Origin: a virus
Direction: 5' to 3' (one strand)
IMG/VR virus record: IMGVR_UViG_3300020056_001226
Span: 1-33,347 of that record
Length of the DNA: 33,347 nt
The notes beneath the pieces are model-generated. The model made no database searches. It was not told the DNA's origin and saw only the letters and a list, made by a program, of their open reading frames with translations. The position numbers were made by a program, and so were the translations under genes. How positions within the stretch are numbered: the stretch's first letter is position 1; each line of letters opens with the position of its first letter. Below are positions 29,978 to 33,347 of this stretch, in pieces.

Positions 29978-30934
29978 TCAAGCAAAGTTAAGGGTATTCA
30001 TAGACGGGCCTATCAAACCAATAATATCATCCGCCCAGATTTTATGAGTTTCAGCGCCTGGGTGTATCAAATCTCTTGCCATACTTATACCATCAAAAGA
30101 ATCATTTCCTCTAGCCAGTTGCCATTCATAGTGGCCCCATGCTCTATACTCTTTACGAAATTCATGTGCAGAATCAACAATAAAAACTGGAATTTTCATT
30201 TCTTTTGCTATTGTTTGAAGCATAACAATGTTTTTTGATGTTTGGACAAGGTTGTTCATATCGTTTAAGATAGAACAATATTCCATACTGTACATTTCTT
30301 CTTTCGTTGGGTTTTTCTTTATTGTATTTGCAGAACAAGACCTTATATTAAAACCAGAAAAAAAATTCCATCGTCTAGGAGGGGGATTCAACACAACAAT
30401 TGCTTTTGGATTTTTTACATCGGTTCTTAACATAAACATAGCATGTAAAACTGCTAAATCCAATCCAGTGCCAGGAACACCAAAGTTGAAATCCGCACAA
30501 TCAAAGTATTTAGATACTATGTGTGAGAAAGTTTTTTCTTTTGGCAATCCGACACCAAAAGTGTGACTGCATCCATAAAACACAATCCCCTCTTTATCAT
30601 AACTATCATCAATTCTAAACCCATCCGAGTTTAAATTATAATTGATTGCTACTGGAACACCTTTCTCGGTTATCCACCCAAAGTGTTCCAAACACTTTAA
30701 CCTTACTTTATCTTTTTTGTTTTTTTTAAATGCGTCTAAATTATCAGTTGACATCCAGTGAACAAGATGATCTCTGTTTTCTTGATATTCTGTTTCAGCA
30801 AACTGTAAATTGACACCACCAATAGACCTTCTTAGGTTCACCAGTTCTTCTTGCGGTAGACATATACTATGTTCCCACCCGAGGCCTCGTCCCAAATAAG
30901 TTCTTACATATTCTAAAACTTTATCAACTTTCAT
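29978..30934 (-). CDS. SGNH/GDSL hydrolase-like protein, copy 4, 318 aa
   Basis: It is paralogous to the protein at 19742-20560: HWMSTDNLDAF, HFGWITEKGVPVAINYNLNS and GFRIDDSYD are in the same order. The block I element is FYGCSHTFGVGLPKEKTFS, with an intact Ser nucleophile, and the final block is MARDLIHPGAETHKIWADDI with the catalytic Asp and His. NFGVPGTGLDLAVLHAMF is the block II/III region. It lies in the late region beside a fibre-like protein and a radical SAM enzyme, so it may act on virion or host surface sugars. No signal peptide is seen. Confidence 0.75.
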   Translation of the reverse strand: MKVDKVLEYVRTYLGRGLGWEHSICLPQEELVNLRRSIGGVNLQFAETEYQENRDHLVHWMSTDNLDAFKKNKKDKVRLKCLEHFGWITEKGVPVAINYNLNSDGFRIDDSYDKEGIVFYGCSHTFGVGLPKEKTFSHIVSKYFDCADFNFGVPGTGLDLAVLHAMFMLRTDVKNPKAIVVLNPPPRRWNFFSGFNIRSCSANTIKKNPTKEEMYSMEYCSILNDMNNLVQTSKNIVMLQTIAKEMKIPVFIVDSAHEFRKEYRAWGHYEWQLARGNDSFDGISMARDLIHPGAETHKIWADDIIGLIGPSMNTLNFA

Positions 30935-30950
30935 AATAAATTAAATAACC

Positions 30951-31469
30951 TTATGTCAACCTAACACGAACAGTTCCACCGTTATCGTAGTATGCTTGGC
31001 CGATTGCAATGCCAGCAGAAGCAGCAGATGATTCATTTGTATATGGGCCAGGCAGATTCCAACCAGAACCATCTTGCAGTTCTGTAATTGTGGTAGCGGT
31101 GGCCAACTCTGTATCCAAGTTTGCGGTCTGTAAAAATGCAGATAAGTCAACTGTATTACCATTACTTATAGTTAAATCAGTACCAGCAATACTAAGTGTC
31201 TGCGAATCAGTATTCTGTCCTGACAAAGAACTTAGATCAGCACTATTGCCACCAGAAATGGATAGAGTATTTGTCCCAGAATCCCAAGAAATTGTTTGTG
31301 AGGAACCACCCCCACCAGTGTTTATAATAACACCGCCTGGAGTAGAACCATCAGAAATTCTGAGAGTAGTGGTGGTGGGATCATAGAAAATTTCTCCAGC
31401 AGAACCCACAAAGGTGGTTGCGTCAGACCCACCCAATTGTTCTACGAAATTTCTAAATACAGTAGTCAC
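30951..31469 (-). CDS. Fibre-like virion protein, 172 aa
   Basis: The N-terminal part has FVGSAGEIFYDPTTTTLRIS then DGSTPGGVIIN, a signature common in phage fibre and other virion proteins. The middle is a repeat-like Ser/Asn/Gly/Thr beta region (TNTLSISGGNSADLSSLSGQ; GTDLTISNGNTVDLSAF). The C-terminus is FLQTANLDTELA and a Gly/Ala-rich end. The GTG at 31469 shares one base with the upstream stop (TAGTG); a GTG at 31481 would add four residues. It may be a tail-fibre or baseplate accessory protein. Confidence 0.65.
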   Translation of the reverse strand: MTTVFRNFVEQLGGSDATTFVGSAGEIFYDPTTTTLRISDGSTPGGVIINTGGGGSSQTISWDSGTNTLSISGGNSADLSSLSGQNTDSQTLSIAGTDLTISNGNTVDLSAFLQTANLDTELATATTITELQDGSGWNLPGPYTNESSAASAGIAIGQAYYDNGGTVRVRLT

Positions 31470-31753
31470 TAGCAGTTCCACCTTCTTCTTGCGGCCTTAC
31501 CTCTTTCGCCTGTCCAACTACGAGATCGAGCGCAGAATGATTTGCGTCTCTTTGCGTCTTTGCTACCAGGCTTTAGTTTACTGGGCGGAGTAGTAACTGC
31601 GGTTTGCAATTTAGAGCCTGGGTTTTGGCGGCGATACTTTTCGACACCTTTTTTGGTTAAGCCAGCACCTTTGCTAACAGGAAGTTTATGACCACCCTTG
31701 ACGGTCATACCCTTCATACCTTCTTCGCCCAAAAATTCTAGGAAAGTTTTCAT
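31469..31753 (-). CDS. Small basic DUF6321-like protein, 94 aa
   Basis: The protein is strongly basic. The pattern GAGLTKKGVEKYRRQNPGSK, then PGSKDAKRRKSFCARSRSW and a C-terminus GKAARRRWNC, matches the DUF6321-like cassette found in late proteins of marine T4-like phages. The two Cys residues (FCAR and WNC) could bind metal with other residues. The ATG overlaps the large modular protein's stop as ATGA, so both are probably made together. It may bind DNA in the head, but this is a guess from charge and position. Confidence 0.75.
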   Translation of the reverse strand: MKTFLEFLGEEGMKGMTVKGGHKLPVSKGAGLTKKGVEKYRRQNPGSKLQTAVTTPPSKLKPGSKDAKRRKSFCARSRSWTGERGKAARRRWNC

Positions 31754-33347
31754 TTCTTTTTCACCTTAAATTTCTTAGCCTTTTGTGCCGAAGCAGAAGA
31801 CTTTGCGGATGAAGCTTTATACTTCTTCGCCTTCTGTGGTTTTTTGTTGGTAGATGTAAGTCGTTTCAATTCATTCTTTCTAATGATTGGAACCATTCTC
31901 TGTGCAAGTCTAGAGATCAGTCCTGTAAATCGTTTTGACATAGCCTCAATTCTAGCCTTTTCGGCAGGAGGCATGGAAGACATGTCTCTCCCTCTAGCAA
32001 GTCTGGACTTAATCATGTTTCTTGCACCACGAGTTGCCCTTCTCTTAACCCTAGCAGGATCGGCGGCTCTCCTAGATGCTCTCATTCTAGCAACTTTGAG
32101 TTTCTGTCTGTTTCTTCTAGCGTTAAAACGCCTCTTCATTCTACCTTGAATAGACAGGGCTTCAAGAATGTCCACGTTGTCGTGAATATCTGATTCTTCA
32201 TCGTCATCTTCTTCTGCTGAATCAAAGTCTTCTAATTCTTCTGAATCGTACATACCCAGACCTATCATCTCATCAAAATCCATATTGTCAATTTGAACTT
32301 CCATGTCGGCAATATCTTCCGATGTGAAGATAGAATCAACATCCATTTCCAAAACTTCCATCTCTTCTTCACATCCACAGTGTTCTTTTATTTTTAGTTT
32401 ATCAAGAACCATCTGTCTAGCTTTTTGGCCAAGGTCTTTGAAGTGATATAGGTTTTCACTATCCTTTGTGTGTTTCTTACCAGTCATAACTTGTCCATCG
32501 TGGGCGTGTTGATCACCCTTCCATTCAGTACCATCTTTCTTATAGTGACCATCGGTTTTCCACGAATGATTCTCACCTTCTTCGATCTTTGTTTTGTAGT
32601 GATATTTGTTGGTGGTTTGATTTTTCTTGGTAGTAGAGCCTGGTTCGCCTGGAGTCAAGGCCTTGAAGTATTGTGTACCTTCTGGTCTTCCCCACTCGTA
32701 TCGACTAATCTGTTTGTCTTCCTTCTGATACATTTTTGCCAGAGTTCTAGCATCAACCTTGTCGGAAATCGTTCTTGCTACTTGTGCAGCATAGTATTCA
32801 ATACCGTGTTTGAGTTTGCCGCCACCTTCTCTCTTCTTTCTATCGATAATAGGTTTCAGAGTTTTGAGTGCGGTGTTATAGTGAACTCTATGAACAGTTT
32901 TGGCAAGTGGGTCTTTCATCCACTGAAATGTTTCTTTTTGAGTTTTTGAGGAATCAACTGCTTTTGCAGAAGTATCCTTCATTTTCTTGATCATATCCGT
33001 ATAAAACTTTTGACGGGCTTCCAAATCTATACCGTGGTGAGTTTTGAGTCGTCTATTGAGACGTTCTGCTGCAGAAAGTTTTGCTGCCTCTTTGACATCC
33101 GTCTTGACCATGATGGGTTTACCACCCTTGCCCTTTCTATCGGCAACGGGGTCTTTTCTTCTCTTGCGTCTGGCAGAAGTTGCCCTATCGTCCTTGTCCA
33201 TACTGTGTGCTTTCTGTCTTGGCATACACTTGGGTTTGCCTTCGCCTGGTTCTCTTGCACATTGACCTTTGATTTCTCCATCCGTACCTACACGAACCCA
33301 ATCACCTTTGGGATGATCTTTACTAAACCAGTTACGGAGGTCTTCAT
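31750..33347 (-). CDS. Large modular basic/acidic late protein, 5' end outside window
   Basis: The frame is open to the right edge, so the ATG at 33225 is internal. The added 40 residues include LRNWFSKDHPKGDWVRVGTD and EIKGQCAREPGEGKPKC, which join MPRQKAHSMDKDDRATSARR to make a complete DUF6321-like cassette. Later come EWGRPEGTQYFKALTPGEPG, a His/Trp/Lys segment (KTDGHYKKDGTEWKGDQHAH), and acidic blocks near SEELEDFDSAEEDDDEESD. An Arg-rich region begins at LSIQGRMKRRFNARRNRQKL, and the C-terminus ends AKKFKVKKK. The modular build resembles the 706-residue protein. A head-packaged or structural role is likely. Confidence 0.75.
   Translation of the reverse strand, partial: EDLRNWFSKDHPKGDWVRVGTDGEIKGQCAREPGEGKPKCMPRQKAHSMDKDDRATSARRKRRKDPVADRKGKGGKPIMVKTDVKEAAKLSAAERLNRRLKTHHGIDLEARQKFYTDMIKKMKDTSAKAVDSSKTQKETFQWMKDPLAKTVHRVHYNTALKTLKPIIDRKKREGGGKLKHGIEYYAAQVARTISDKVDARTLAKMYQKEDKQISRYEWGRPEGTQYFKALTPGEPGSTTKKNQTTNKYHYKTKIEEGENHSWKTDGHYKKDGTEWKGDQHAHDGQVMTGKKHTKDSENLYHFKDLGQKARQMVLDKLKIKEHCGCEEEMEVLEMDVDSIFTSEDIADMEVQIDNMDFDEMIGLGMYDSEELEDFDSAEEDDDEESDIHDNVDILEALSIQGRMKRRFNARRNRQKLKVARMRASRRAADPARVKRRATRGARNMIKSRLARGRDMSSMPPAEKARIEAMSKRFTGLISRLAQRMVPIIRKNELKRLTSTNKKPQKAKKYKASSAKSSASAQKAKKFKVKKK

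Noticed and set aside
30937-30958. TTGACA followed by TATTAT before the SGNH gene at 29978
   Set aside because: The spacer is 15 bases, too short for a good sigma70 promoter, and the TTGACA is also coding sequence plus a stop codon.
1-33347. tRNA genes, CRISPR arrays, integrase or insertion sequences
   Set aside because: No cloverleaf-like GC-rich gap, regular repeat-spacer series, transposase or recombinase motif was seen, and gaps between genes are too short to hold most of these.

Overview
The window is a gene-dense segment of a T4-like myovirus genome, probably a marine phage of a Gram-negative bacterium. Every supported gene lies on the minus strand, so transcription runs from high to low coordinates. 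Neighbouring genes abut or overlap, often through ATGA, GTGA or TAATG junctions. The phage assignment rests on a gp61-type DNA primase, a T4-type RNase H (5'-3' exonuclease), dCMP deaminase, class Ia ribonucleotide reductase with glutaredoxin, ThyX, homing-endonuclease-like ORFs and exact T4-style late promoter boxes (TATAAATA). The host is inferred to be Gram-negative because the phage carries an outer-membrane TonB-dependent receptor.

Region 1 (about 1-10,570) is a run of small hypothetical genes, served by sigma70-like promoters at 1195-1223, 7188-7216 and 10303-10332. It holds the most unusual cargo: a complete TonB-dependent receptor (2666-4165) translationally coupled to a 38-residue membrane micro-ORF, and a PsiE homologue (8017-8430). 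It also has a staphylococcal-type nuclease, an HAD phosphatase, RNase H, an SGNH-like protein and a protein with a TEKTWKP motif.

Region 2 (about 10,340-23,600) is the DNA precursor and replication block: primase, ThyX, NrdA, a QueC-like ATP pyrophosphatase, glutaredoxin, NrdB and dCMP deaminase. Mixed in are two SAM methyltransferases, a 2OG-oxygenase-like protein, a sulfotransferase-like protein, two more SGNH-like proteins, a GIY-YIG nuclease, a coiled-coil membrane protein and a second TEKTWKP protein. Promoters at 22642-22670 and 23606-23635 each place the -10 box six bases from an ATG that lacks a Shine-Dalgarno sequence, suggesting leaderless transcripts.

Region 3 (about 23,630-33,347) looks late and virion-related: fibre-like repeat proteins, two very charged modular proteins (706 residues, and more than 530 residues running off the right edge), small basic proteins, a B12-type radical SAM enzyme and a fourth SGNH-like protein. 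T4-type late promoters overlap the stop codon of the preceding gene at 28084 and 25925. A weaker variant at 25486 lies inside a hairpin that would hide the ribosome binding site of the next gene in read-through mRNA.

Together the genes suggest a phage that remakes the host deoxynucleotide pool and changes host uptake or stress physiology (TonB receptor, PsiE). It may also modify surface glycans or other macromolecules (four SGNH-like, two TEKTWKP and one sulfotransferase-like protein). No tRNA, CRISPR array, integrase, insertion sequence or convincing plus-strand gene was seen. No stretch longer than about 145 bases lacks a gene.
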